Positions 7,565 to 15,385 of a stretch of DNA of 64,000 bases are shown piece after piece; the stretch's first letter is position 1, and the number at the start of each line of letters is the position of its first letter. The position numbers and the translations under genes are program-made. The notes under the pieces are model-generated. The model was not told the origin of the DNA. It was given only the letters and a program-made list of their open reading frames with translations, and did no database searches. The stretch spans positions 1 to 64,000 of the forward strand of contig NZ_QUJB01000007.1 of assembly GCF_003480435.1 (NCBI RefSeq), read 5' to 3'. The DNA is from Clostridium sp. AM30-24. Its GTDB lineage: Bacteria > Bacillota > Clostridia > Lachnospirales > Lachnospiraceae.

Positions 7565-8035
7565 ATGGCACTTTCAGAAAAACTATACGAACACCGAAAG
7601 AAAAGAGCTCTTTCACAGGAGCAGCTTGCCGAGCAATTAGGCGTGTCCAGACAAGCTATATCAAAGTGGGAGTCTGGGAAAGCAGTTCCGGAAACCGATA
7701 CTCTTATTTCAATCAGTAAGTATTTTGATGTTTCACTGGACTATTTGATGAAAGAAGAAAATTCAATATCAGAAAACGCTGTGAGTTTAGAAGTCCATCA
7801 AACTGAGGCAACGAACAAGCGTGAGAAGCGCATCCTTGGTATAGCCACTTGTATCATTGGAGTAGTCTTGTTGATTGCTTGGGGAATTGTATCTGTTTTT
7901 ATGCCGTCTGCATCGGAACAAATTGGAACATCTTCCATGATAACAATAGACGGAAACGGAATTTTCCTACTTATCTGCCTTGTAGCAATTATTGCCGGTG
8001 CTGTTTTGCTCCTTAAAAGTACATCGAACAAATAA
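7565..8035 (+). CDS. XRE-family regulator with two C-terminal membrane segments
   Basis: The 156-residue protein starts with a clear Cro/C1 helix-turn-helix (LSQEQLAEQLGVSRQAISKW, residues about 16-35). A basic linker and two hydrophobic segments (about 95-116 and 133-152) follow. DNA binding fused to a membrane anchor suggests a regulator that senses an envelope signal or partner, possibly the neighbouring membrane proteins. GGAGGAG ahead of ATG 7565 is strong. The next small membrane gene starts 11 bases past its stop with its own AAGGAGG. Confidence 0.85.
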   Translation: MALSEKLYEHRKKRALSQEQLAEQLGVSRQAISKWESGKAVPETDTLISISKYFDVSLDYLMKEENSISENAVSLEVHQTEATNKREKRILGIATCIIGVVLLIAWGIVSVFMPSASEQIGTSSMITIDGNGIFLLICLVAIIAGAVLLLKSTSNK

Positions 8036-8046
8036 GGAGGATTTTT

Positions 8047-8265
8047 ATGAAAACTATATCTAATTTGTTTTTGATTTTGGCTGTTCTTCTGTCTGATGTG
8101 ATGTGTGCTGTTGTTGCATATAACTATTGCGACATGATGTGGGGCATCAAATATGCTGGTTATAGTGCTCCAGTCTCGACTGCATTTTTGGTAGCAATTC
8201 CTTTTGCAATTGCTATTGTGGTATGCGTTGTAATTGCGCTGTATTTCAAAAAGAGAATAGGCTAA
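8047..8265 (+). CDS. Small membrane protein, two predicted transmembrane helices
   Basis: I do not recognise a family. The 72-residue product has hydrophobic segments at about 4-26 and 42-65 and a basic end (FKKRIG). A strong AAGGAGG lies ahead of ATG 8047. It is almost certainly co-transcribed with the XRE regulator, whose own membrane tail suggests the two may interact. Confidence 0.7.
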   Translation: MKTISNLFLILAVLLSDVMCAVVAYNYCDMMWGIKYAGYSAPVSTAFLVAIPFAIAIVVCVVIALYFKKRIG

Positions 8266-8325
8266 CAACTTCCAGTCTGCCTTTGCCCAACCGCAATCGA
8301 TAGAAGTACAATTTTATATTGGCTC

Positions 8326-8354
8326 TTGACAAGTAACCACTCGGTAACTATAAT
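8326..8354 (+). promoter_or_regulatory. Consensus promoter of the TetR-flavoprotein operon
   Basis: Exact TTGACA (8326-8331) and exact TATAAT (8349-8354) with an ideal 17-base spacer. The left operator arm fills the whole spacer. Confidence 0.85.
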
Positions 8355-8375
8355 AAAGTTACCAAGTGGTTACTT
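8331..8375 (+). promoter_or_regulatory. Large palindromic TetR operator
   Basis: Eighteen-base arms AAGTAACCACTCGGTAAC (8331-8348) and GTTACCAAGTGGTTACTT (8358-8375) match as inverted repeats with one mismatch and nine bases between. They cover the promoter spacer and the probable start of transcription, so a bound repressor would block RNA polymerase. Confidence 0.8.
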
Positions 8376-8392
8376 TGTTTAAGGAGAACATT

Positions 8393-9022
8393 ATGATTGA
8401 AGGAACGAAGGAACGGATTTTGAGGATTGCTCTGGAGCTTTTTGCACAGAACGGTTACTTAGGAACATCTATGAATGATATCGCGGGGCAGCTGGGATTT
8501 ACAAAAGCGGCTCTGTATAAGCACTATTCCAGCAAACAGGAAATTCTGGATAAGATCGTGGAACGGATGAACAGGATGGACTATGAGCGTGCCGCGGAAT
8601 ATGAAATGCCGGAAACGGAACCGGACGGCTTTGCGGAAGCTTATCTTCACACGCCGGTTCAAAAAATCCGCACATACAGCATGGCGCAGTTTGACCATTG
8701 GACAAAGGAACCGTTTTCCTCCAATTTCCGCAAAATGCTGACACTGGAGCAATACCGTGATCCAAAGCTCGCACAGCTCCATCACGACTATCTTGCCGGT
8801 GGACCTTTGGAGTATATGGCGGCGATTTTCCGAAAGATGACCGATTCTGATGAGGATGCCATGCAGTTAGCTCTGGAATTCTATGGTCCGATGTATCTTC
8901 TTTACAGCGTTTACGATGGGGCAGAGGAAAAAGAATCGGTATCTTCCTTGCTGGCCGCCCATATTGACCATTTTATATCCAAAGTGGAGTCTGGATACAG
9001 AAAGAACGGAAAAACAACATGA
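8393..9022 (+). CDS. TetR-family transcriptional regulator
   Basis: This 209-residue regulator has the TetR N-terminal helix-turn-helix (ILRIALELFAQNGYLGTSMN, then IAGQLGFTKAALYKHYSSK, residues about 8-46). AAGGAGA ahead of ATG 8393 fixes the start; an upstream GTG at 8366 lies inside the operator. Its stop overlaps the start of the flavoprotein gene (ATGA), so repressor and enzyme form one operon under the palindromic operator at 8331-8375. The ligand is unknown. Its 3' end (8957-9010) is about 87 percent identical to the end of the pseudogene at 13006-13059. Confidence 0.9.
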   Translation: MIEGTKERILRIALELFAQNGYLGTSMNDIAGQLGFTKAALYKHYSSKQEILDKIVERMNRMDYERAAEYEMPETEPDGFAEAYLHTPVQKIRTYSMAQFDHWTKEPFSSNFRKMLTLEQYRDPKLAQLHHDYLAGGPLEYMAAIFRKMTDSDEDAMQLALEFYGPMYLLYSVYDGAEEKESVSSLLAAHIDHFISKVESGYRKNGKTT

Positions 9023-9720
9023 ATATTACCGTTATATATTCCACAGGCCGGAAGACGCAGTCATGTACCTATAACATTGCCCGGCTGCTCATCAGGGAGC
9101 TTTTGGCGGACGATGAGCTTTTTGAGTTTCAGCTGCCACGAGACATGCCCCACATTTGCGTGGGATGCTATGCCTGTATCAAAGGACAGGAGCAAAAATG
9201 CGGCGGAGCTTCTGCACTTGCCCCGATCCTTGCTGCCATGGAACGGTCTGAGCTGATCATCTTCTGTACCCCAACGTATGTGTTCCATGCTCCGGGACAG
9301 ATGAAAATACTGCTGGATCATTTCGCGTATCGTTGGCTGATCCACCGGCCGGATCTGTCGTTCATAAAGAAGCAGGCCGTCGTGATCAATACAGCCGGAG
9401 GTGGAGGCATGAGATCCACCGTCCGGGAGATTAAAGACAGCACCGACTACTGGGGGATCGCCAGAACGCATATTCTTTCGCAGAAGGTGTGGGATCATGA
9501 CTGGACAGATCTGCCTGCATCGTTCCGCAGATCAGCAGAAAGGAAGGTGGTGCGGACTGCACGGAATGTCCGGCGCAGAGCCGAACATCTAACACCATCA
9601 TTCAAGGTGAGATGCCTGTTTACATGCTATCAGTTTTTACATAAGAAACAGAAAATGTCTGCGATTGATGATGTCTATTGGCTGGAGAAAGGATATGTCA
9701 CAGGAAAACCGTGGAAGTAA
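9019..9720 (+). CDS. NAD(P)H-dependent FMN reductase-like flavoprotein
   Basis: The 233-residue protein has a flavodoxin-like fold: an N-terminal MNITVIYSTGRKTQSCTYNI phosphate-binding loop, an iron-sulfur-flavoprotein-like cysteine cluster (CVGCYACIKG), then SELIIFCTPTYVFHAPGQMK and NTAGGGGMRST for the flavin contact. Such proteins use NAD(P)H to reduce quinones, nitro groups or similar electrophiles. Translation is coupled to the TetR gene by the ATGA overlap, which implies induction by a compound the TetR protein senses. The C-terminal 60 residues are basic and unlike the core family. Confidence 0.82.
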   Translation: MNITVIYSTGRKTQSCTYNIARLLIRELLADDELFEFQLPRDMPHICVGCYACIKGQEQKCGGASALAPILAAMERSELIIFCTPTYVFHAPGQMKILLDHFAYRWLIHRPDLSFIKKQAVVINTAGGGGMRSTVREIKDSTDYWGIARTHILSQKVWDHDWTDLPASFRRSAERKVVRTARNVRRRAEHLTPSFKVRCLFTCYQFLHKKQKMSAIDDVYWLEKGYVTGKPWK

Positions 9721-9755
9721 AGCGAAATGGACCAATCTCTTTAGAGCGAGGGATG

Positions 9756-9778
9756 CTTCTTGTCCAAAGGGCAAGAAG
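9756..9778 (+). promoter_or_regulatory. Hairpin between the flavoprotein and small membrane gene
   Basis: A 10-bp stem CTTCTTGTCC / GGGCAAGAAG with an AAA loop and no following T run. It may be a weak terminator or an mRNA stabiliser. Confidence 0.35.
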
Positions 9779-9828
9779 ATGGAACAGAGAAAGAGTTTAA
9801 CAACTCGATAGTTATGGAGGTAAACAAA

Positions 9829-10008
9829 GTGACTGATACTAGGTTAAAGGGTATAGCAGTTATACTATTTGGAATACTCTTAAGTGCAAGTGGCGCAGAA
9901 ATGAATCAAACTGTATGGGCAAGTTTTAGCGATTTTCCATTTGCTCTTATCGGGATAATTGTTGGAATTGCTGGGCTTATAATGGTTTTCAAAAACAATA
10001 AAGAATAA
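9829..10008 (+). CDS. Small two-helix membrane protein
   Basis: No family is recognised. A GTG start at 9829 sits seven bases after GGAGGT (9816-9821), giving 59 residues; an upstream ATG at 9760 lacks such a site. Hydrophobic segments at about 9-24 and 36-53 end in the basic tail KNNKE. Confidence 0.6.
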   Translation: MTDTRLKGIAVILFGILLSASGAEMNQTVWASFSDFPFALIGIIVGIAGLIMVFKNNKE

Positions 10009-10051
10009 CCATTCCTATTTTCTGTCAAATCGGAAGTTGCAGGAGATTGCC

Positions 10052-10687
10052 ATGAATAAAATTATATATGTAGAAAATTCAGAAGGAGTGTGCCAAGAAT
10101 CTTATCTTGAAGAATATATAGGAGCATCTGGTGTATGGGCTTTGTATGGAATTGAGAAGAGTAGTGGTCAGGAAAAATGTTTGAACGTTGGTAAAAGCGT
10201 AGATGTAGGAGAAGAAATTCTTTATGATATTGGATGTATGCATTTCTTACCAGTAAGGAAAGACGGTGATACAAAATATATTAACCAATTTAAAGAAGAT
10301 TGTGGCTTTTATTACAAAAAAGGACAAACGGTTGAGTACTTATATCCAGAAATTGCAGAAAAATATCATTCTTTGAAGTTTGTATTGATATACGATAAAA
10401 CTGATAAAGATAAAGAAAGCAGCTATGCAAAACAAGAGCATGCTTGTTATTGGAGAAATGGAGGTGCATTTAGAGAAAAAACAAAAATAGTTAATCTTAA
10501 AGAACAAGTTAAACAACGAATTGGAGATTTATTTCAAGATGGTGGGGAGACTTACACGTGCGATGAATTAATATATACTATATGTTCAGAATTTGGATAT
10601 GAGAAGAGTTGGGCGGTCAGAATACTTAATGAGATGATTGATGAAAACCATCTTATTGAATGTAGTAATAATTGTTATACGAGATGA
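10052..10687 (+). CDS. Uncharacterised protein, possible GIY-YIG-like N-terminal domain
   Basis: The 211-residue protein is A+T-rich in base composition and is not firmly recognised. Residues about 25-50 (GVWALYGIEKSSGQEKCLNV, then GKS) recall the paired-strand start of GIY-YIG nuclease domains, though the exact GIY and YIG tripeptides are absent. The C-terminal 60 residues (CDELIYTICSEFGYEKSWAV, then RILNEMIDENHLIECSNN) look like a winged-helix. AGGAGA ahead of ATG 10052 supports the start, 15 bases inside the longest possible frame. A nuclease role is only a guess. Confidence 0.6.
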   Translation: MNKIIYVENSEGVCQESYLEEYIGASGVWALYGIEKSSGQEKCLNVGKSVDVGEEILYDIGCMHFLPVRKDGDTKYINQFKEDCGFYYKKGQTVEYLYPEIAEKYHSLKFVLIYDKTDKDKESSYAKQEHACYWRNGGAFREKTKIVNLKEQVKQRIGDLFQDGGETYTCDELIYTICSEFGYEKSWAVRILNEMIDENHLIECSNNCYTR

Positions 10688-10714
10688 AAATTCCAATTTG
10701 ACGGAGTAATGGAT

Positions 10715-11158
10715 ATGAAAATTCGAGAAGTGAATGAGAATAAAAAGCAGTTTATATCATTATTGTTATTAGCTGATGAACAGGAGAGCATGGTTGATCG
10801 CTATCTTGAAAAAGGAACTATGTATGTGCTTGAAGACAATGATGTAAAAGCTGAATGTGTTGTCACCGATGAAGGTAACGAAATACTTGAAATCAAGAAT
10901 ATCGCAGTTGATCCGGAAAATCAGGGAAAGGGCTATGGCAAAGCACTAATTGATTTTCTTTCCAGTAAATATGCAGATGAATATTCTGTTTTGCAAGTTG
11001 GAACAGGTGACAGTCCATTGACGATACCGTTTTATGAAAAATGCGGATTTGTCCGCTCTCACAATATTCCGAATTTCTTTACGGACAATTATGACCACCC
11101 AATTTATGATGGCGGTGTACAACTAATAGATATGGTATATTTACAAAGACATATATAA
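10715..11158 (+). CDS. GNAT-family N-acetyltransferase
   Basis: About 147 residues of single-domain acetyltransferase. The acetyl-CoA-binding motif A is clear: IKNIAVDPENQGKGYGKALI (residues about 58-77), followed by FYEKCGFVRS. The acceptor is unknown. Starts at 10709 and 10715 are possible; GGAG at 10703-10706 fits 10715 better. It sits in the A+T-rich island, 27 bases after the unknown gene at 10052. Confidence 0.85.
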   Translation: MKIREVNENKKQFISLLLLADEQESMVDRYLEKGTMYVLEDNDVKAECVVTDEGNEILEIKNIAVDPENQGKGYGKALIDFLSSKYADEYSVLQVGTGDSPLTIPFYEKCGFVRSHNIPNFFTDNYDHPIYDGGVQLIDMVYLQRHI

Positions 11159-11219
11159 TTTCCAGTTTCCAGAGTTGGCGATCAGTCATGCTATAATTAG
11201 AAAATGAGATAATTACAAT

Positions 11220-11265
11220 CAAGAACGCCGGTGTGGGATTTTGCTCTCCAGTATCGGCGTTCTTG
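11220..11265. terminator. Long hairpin after the GNAT gene
   Basis: CAAGAACGCCG (11220-11230) pairs perfectly with CGGCGTTCTTG (11255-11265). The T run is poor, so terminator function is likely but not certain. Confidence 0.5.
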
Positions 11266-11357
11266 CTTCCACAGGGGCGTAGGAGTGCAGTCTGCTTCAT
11301 ATCTGTATTAGTGTATTACATAAAAATACGCATATACACATAAAATAGGAATGAATA

Positions 11358-11386
11358 TTGAAACGTATCTTGTTTTGTGATAGAAT
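11358..11386 (+). promoter_or_regulatory. Promoter of the AAA/DUF4143 ATPase gene
   Basis: TTGAAA (11358-11363), a 17-base spacer ending in an extended -10 TGA, and TAGAAT (11381-11386). Confidence 0.65.
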
Positions 11387-11428
11387 ATCATTACTAAAAA
11401 AGGTGCAAATGCACAGAAACGGAGAGCG

Positions 11429-12685
11429 ATGATGGAGATTAAAAGGGACGCTTACCTGCATCAGTTGATTGAGCGAAAAGATAATGGAATGATAAAGGTA
11501 ATCACCGGCATTCGTAGATGCGGAAAATCCTATTTGCTGTTTACCATCTTTAAGAGATACTTACTGGAGAATGGCGTTGGCTCTGATCATATTATTGAAA
11601 TTGCATTGGATGGTATTGAGAACGAGGAATTAAGAGATCCCAAGATGTGTTTTAAGTACATCAAGGATGCTATGAAGGATGATGGGAAGTATTATCTTCT
11701 TCTGGATGAAGTACAGTTCATGCCCAGATTTGAGGAAGTGCTGAACAGTTTGCTACGCATGAGCAACATTGATGTGTATGTCACCGGAAGTAATTCCAAG
11801 TTTCTGTCCAGTGACATTGTGACCGAGTTCCGTGGCAGAGGTGATGAAATCAGAATCTATCCCCTCTCATTTGCTGAATTTTATTCTGCCTATGATGGTG
11901 ATTATGATGATGCCTGGGATGACTACATGATCTACGGAGGATTGCCGCAGGTTGTTGGTTTCCGGAGCGAACGACAGAAAGCAGACTATTTGAAGAACAT
12001 CTTTGCTAATGTTTATCTGAAGGATGTTATAGAAAGAAATAAAATTCATAATGTGGATGAGATAGGTATTCTGGTTGATGTGCTTGCATCTGCAATCGGT
12101 GCACCGACCAACCCTTCAAAGATTGCTAACACCTTTGCCAGTGAGCGTCAGATGACTTATACCAATAAAACTATTTCAAACCATATTGACTATTTGGCAG
12201 ATGCGTTTTTGATTTCCAAGGCAAGCCGTTACGACATTAAGGGACGAAAATATATCGGCGCAAATCTGAAATATTACTTTACTGATCTGGGCCTGAGAAA
12301 TGCTCGTTTGAATTTTAGACAGCAGGAGCCTACTCATATCATGGAGAACATTGTTTATAACGAGCTGCTGATCCGTGGCTACAATGTTGATGTGGGCGTT
12401 GTGCAGATCTTTGGTAAAGATAAAGAGGGCAAACGTACCCGTAAGCAGTTGGAAGTTGACTTTGTGGTTAACCAAGGCAGCCAGAGGTACTATATTCAGG
12501 TTGCATATGACATGATTTCGGAAGAAAAGCAGACTCAGGAGTTCAACTCTTTGCGTAATATCCCAGACTCTTTCAAGAAGATTGTCATTGTAAATGGCAG
12601 CAAGAAACCTTGGAGAAATGATGAGGGATTTGTCATCATGGGAATGAAGTATTTTCTTTTGAATTCAGATAGTTTAGAATTCTGA
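11429..12685 (+). CDS. AAA_14 / DUF4143-type ATPase
   Basis: This 418-residue protein belongs to the common but poorly understood ATPase family with a C-terminal DUF4143 domain. Walker A is GIRRCGKS (27-34) and Walker B YLLLDEVQF (about 89-97), followed by VTGSNSKFLSS as sensor 1. A helical middle leads to the C-terminal part, where QLEVDFVV and YYIQVAYD form a PD-(D/E)XK nuclease-like core. GGAGAG precedes ATG 11429, with a second ATG at 11432. These genes are scattered in accessory regions and some are suspected of roles in defence or regulation; no function is proven here. It is complete and transcribed alone. Confidence 0.88.
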   Translation: MMEIKRDAYLHQLIERKDNGMIKVITGIRRCGKSYLLFTIFKRYLLENGVGSDHIIEIALDGIENEELRDPKMCFKYIKDAMKDDGKYYLLLDEVQFMPRFEEVLNSLLRMSNIDVYVTGSNSKFLSSDIVTEFRGRGDEIRIYPLSFAEFYSAYDGDYDDAWDDYMIYGGLPQVVGFRSERQKADYLKNIFANVYLKDVIERNKIHNVDEIGILVDVLASAIGAPTNPSKIANTFASERQMTYTNKTISNHIDYLADAFLISKASRYDIKGRKYIGANLKYYFTDLGLRNARLNFRQQEPTHIMENIVYNELLIRGYNVDVGVVQIFGKDKEGKRTRKQLEVDFVVNQGSQRYYIQVAYDMISEEKQTQEFNSLRNIPDSFKKIVIVNGSKKPWRNDEGFVIMGMKYFLLNSDSLEF

Positions 12686-12731
12686 CATCAGTTATAGATG
12701 AATTAAATCTGGATTGATAGGAGAAAAACAA

Positions 12732-13089
12732 ATAAAAAATATATTGATTATCTCAAGCTCGCCAAGAAAAAAGGAAATTCACAAATCTTATGTGAGCAGT
12801 TCAAAAAGGCACAGAAGCAAAAGGACATCAAGTGAAAATCGTACGTATCATGGAGTAGAATATAGGCTTTTGCTGAGCCTGTGACGGCTGTATGAGAAAT
12901 GGAGGCATCTGTGTATTAAAAGATGATATGGCTGAGATACTTAAACTGTTTCAGAAAGCAGATGTACTTGTACTGGCTACTCCGGCTTATTTTTATGGAA
13001 TCAGTGCCCATATTGCCCATTTCATTTCCAAGGTGGAGTCTGGTTGCAGAAAGAACGGGAAAATTGACCAAACATCCAATAGATGCTAA
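12732..13089 (+). pseudogene. Chimeric pseudogene: NADPH-dependent FMN reductase fused to a TetR-gene tail
   Basis: GGAG (12720-12723) is followed at normal spacing by ATA where ATG is expected, then KNILIISSSPRKKGNSQILC, the phosphate loop of an FMN reductase. The frame shifts at the AAAAAGG run (12803-12809) and continues as GTEAKGHQVKIVRIME. TAG at 12856 and TGA at 12874 interrupt it before ACDGCMRNGGICVLKDDM and ADVLVLATPAYFYGISAH. From 13006 the sequence becomes a copy of the TetR gene end at 8957-9010, about 87 percent identical over 54 bases. The gene has a lost start, a frameshift, two nonsense codons and a foreign 3' end. It is certainly inactive as a full protein. Confidence 0.85.
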
Positions 13090-13128
13090 AATTATGCAAT
13101 AAACATGGAGAAAGTCAGGTGAAGATCG

Positions 13129-13872
13129 ATGAAATATATCCATATCACGAAAGAGAACATTGACAAGGAGCACATCTGCTGCGCTATGTCCGGCAAACAG
13201 GCTCTTGCAAAAAAGGAGTGGCTGAAGCAGCGATTTGATGAGGGACTTGTCTTTTATCGCAGTGAGGAGCGCGGAAAGTGTTTTATCGAATATATTCCGG
13301 CGGAAAATGCATGGGTGCCCATTGAAGCAGACGGCTGGCTTTACATCAACTGCCTGTGGGTTTCCGGCTCGCTGAAGGGACACGGCTATTCCTCAGAACT
13401 GCTTTCCGAGTGTATCCGGGACGCGAAAGAACAGGGAAAGAAAGGCATTTGCATTCTGTGTGCCGAGGGGCGGAAACGGGAATTTTTAGCTGATCCAAAA
13501 TTCTTGAAGTATAAAGGATTCAAGGTCGCGGACGTATCCGACTGCGGGATCAACCTCATGTACATGCCTCTTGCAGAGGATGCAGGGCAGCCGAGATTCA
13601 AAGATTGTGCCAGACACCCGAAAATTGGCGAAAGGGGCTTTGTCCTCTATTACACCGACCAGTGCCCTTTCACCTATTATTGGGTTCCGAAGGTACAGGA
13701 GGCGGCAAAGGAACACGGGATCCCATTTCAAGCAATCCACATTACCGACAAAGAAGCTGCGCAGAATGTACCTGCACCGGTCACCACCTATGCCCTGTTC
13801 CGGGATGGAGAGTTTTTGACTCAGGGCATTCAGTCAGATAAAAAGTTTCTGGCACTGGTGGGCATAAAGTGA
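13129..13872 (+). CDS. GNAT acetyltransferase with C-terminal YoaP-like domain
   Basis: The 247-residue protein is a two-domain fusion. The N-terminal half is an acetyltransferase (WLYINCLWVSGSLKGHGYSS at about 69-88, the acetyl-CoA site). From about 165 it becomes a thioredoxin-like YoaP domain: GFVLYYTDQCPFTYYWVPKV followed by ITDKEAAQNVPAP. B. subtilis YoaP has the same layout and no established reaction. The start has a weak AAGTCAGGTGAAG upstream. Its stop overlaps a following ATG, so a short downstream gene may be coupled. Neighbouring pseudogene material suggests recent rearrangement. Confidence 0.85.
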   Translation: MKYIHITKENIDKEHICCAMSGKQALAKKEWLKQRFDEGLVFYRSEERGKCFIEYIPAENAWVPIEADGWLYINCLWVSGSLKGHGYSSELLSECIRDAKEQGKKGICILCAEGRKREFLADPKFLKYKGFKVADVSDCGINLMYMPLAEDAGQPRFKDCARHPKIGERGFVLYYTDQCPFTYYWVPKVQEAAKEHGIPFQAIHITDKEAAQNVPAPVTTYALFRDGEFLTQGIQSDKKFLALVGIK

Positions 13873-13941
13873 TGACAGAAACATTTCGTTACGATCAAAA
13901 GGAGCATGTACGAGGGTTGGAAAGTGAGGAAAAGAACATCT

Positions 13942-14040
13942 ATGAAAAGAAATATCATCATTGCGGTGGCAGTCATCGCAGGTATTTTGGCAGCGGTTGC
14001 GATTATTTCAATTTTAGCACAGACACCGGTACCGATCTGA
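13942..14040 (+). CDS. Possible 32-residue single-span membrane peptide
   Basis: The frame MKRNIIIAVAVIAGILAAVA continues hydrophobic to LAQTPVPI and stop. Two basic residues followed by one long hydrophobic stretch resemble a small membrane peptide or the start of a truncated lipoprotein or secreted protein. AGGA ends 11 bases before the start, which is long. An overlapping larger frame from 13869 is Cys/His-rich and looks random. The rest of the 13873-14191 gap holds no other gene I can support. Confidence 0.4.
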   Translation: MKRNIIIAVAVIAGILAAVAIISILAQTPVPI

Positions 14041-14191
14041 CGATTCCACACTGCTCATGTGAGAACAGCAGTGGATGCAGCCTGTGCCGGAACACAGCGT
14101 TTACCGGGCAGAGACAGAATCGGAAATGGGATGACAACCCTGCATTCTTATGTTATGCTTGAGACAGAATAAGGAGCAGGAGGAAATTCAG

Positions 14192-15250
14192 ATGGTGAAT
14201 CTATACGGAACGCTGGGACCGGCGTGTGGGAGCGAGAAGGTGCTGGCGGAGATGTTTTCACTGGGAATGACAGGGATGCGGCTGAATCTGTCTCATGTGA
14301 CTCTGGCAGAGTCAGGGGAACTGATCGGAAAGATGAATCGTGCAGCAGAAAAATGTGGAGTGAAACCGCAGCTCCTCGTGGATCTGCAGGGGCCGGAACT
14401 CCGGACCGGGACCGTCGTGGAACCGGTCGCTCTGCGGAATGGGGACATTGTAGAGATCTGTGAGATTTCAGAGAATGTGAAGGCCGGAAGATCCACAAAG
14501 ATCATGCTTCCGGAACTTACACTTCCGTATCTGGTTCCGGGTCAGGAAGTTCTTCTGGACGATGGGAAGATCCATTTAAAAATTGTGGAAAACCCGGTCA
14601 GTATGCCGGAGAATCGTGGAGAAGAGATCGAAAAGAAACGCTGTTTCGCAAAAGTCCTCTGGGGAGGTCTCTTAAAGAGCAGAAAGAGCGTTGCGCTTCC
14701 GGGAGCAAAGATCTATCCGCCGACACTTACAAAAGCAGATCTTGAAAATATTAAGATCGCAAAAGAGATGGGCGTGACAGGTGTCATGCAGCCATTCGTG
14801 AGGGATCACAGAGATTTAGAGTGCGTGAAAAAAACACTTCAGGAAGCAGGAGCGGAGGATATTAGGCTCTTTGCCAAGATCGAAAATATGGATGGTGTCC
14901 GGAAACTGGAGGAACTTTTTCCGGCGGCAGATGAGATCGTGATCGCCAGAGGAGACCTTGGGAATGCTGTACATCTATGGGATCTCCCGGGGGTCCAGCG
15001 TCAGATCTCCGAAAAATGCCGGAAGGCAGGAAAATCATTTATGGTAGTGACACAGATGCTGGCATCCATGGAGTGCAGTCCGGTCCCGACACGCGCAGAA
15101 GTGAACGATATCTTCCATGCAGTACTGGATGGCGCATCCTCGATCATGGTGACCGGCGAGACTGCTGTCGGAGATTATCCGGTGGAAGTGATCCGGTATA
15201 TGGCCAATACCGTAAAAAGTGCAGAGAACTGGATGCAGAAACAGTGCTGA
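14192..15250 (+). CDS. Pyruvate-kinase-like protein lacking the C-terminal domain
   Basis: This 352-residue protein is clearly homologous to the catalytic barrel of pyruvate kinase. It shows YGTLGPACGS, GMRLNLSH, DLQGPELRTG, FAKIENMDGVRKLEEL, EIVIARGDLGNAVHL, VVTQMLASM, PTRAEVNDIFHAVLDGASSI and TGETAVGDYPVE. Full enzymes have about 470-590 residues; the allosteric C-terminal domain is absent and the stop comes soon after the active-site region. AGGAGG at 14179 fixes ATG 14192. It may be a divergent kinase acting on phosphoenolpyruvate or a related enol phosphate, or may lack regulation. A strong terminator follows. Confidence 0.85.
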   Translation: MVNLYGTLGPACGSEKVLAEMFSLGMTGMRLNLSHVTLAESGELIGKMNRAAEKCGVKPQLLVDLQGPELRTGTVVEPVALRNGDIVEICEISENVKAGRSTKIMLPELTLPYLVPGQEVLLDDGKIHLKIVENPVSMPENRGEEIEKKRCFAKVLWGGLLKSRKSVALPGAKIYPPTLTKADLENIKIAKEMGVTGVMQPFVRDHRDLECVKKTLQEAGAEDIRLFAKIENMDGVRKLEELFPAADEIVIARGDLGNAVHLWDLPGVQRQISEKCRKAGKSFMVVTQMLASMECSPVPTRAEVNDIFHAVLDGASSIMVTGETAVGDYPVEVIRYMANTVKSAENWMQKQC

Positions 15251-15251
15251 A

Positions 15252-15304
15252 AAAGATACGCCTCATTCCTGGCAGAAGAAACTGCCGGAATGAGGCGTAT
15301 CTTT
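15252..15304. terminator. Bidirectional terminator between convergent genes
   Basis: An 18-bp perfect stem (15252-15269 with 15287-15304) is extended inward by GGCAG/CTGCC. A and T runs at its base let it serve the pyruvate-kinase-like gene and the opposing amidohydrolase gene. Confidence 0.85.
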
Positions 15305-15385
15305 ATGTAAAGCTCCATAACGGTTCAGCAGGTCGCTGTACCTGCCGCACCAGCTGTGACAGAATATGTGCCGGAAAGCTGCAAT

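Noticed and set aside
13869..14162. A 97-codon frame overlapping the stop of the GNAT-YoaP gene
   Set aside because: Composition is Cys/His-rich without family match, and a hydrophobic frame in the same bases is more credible.
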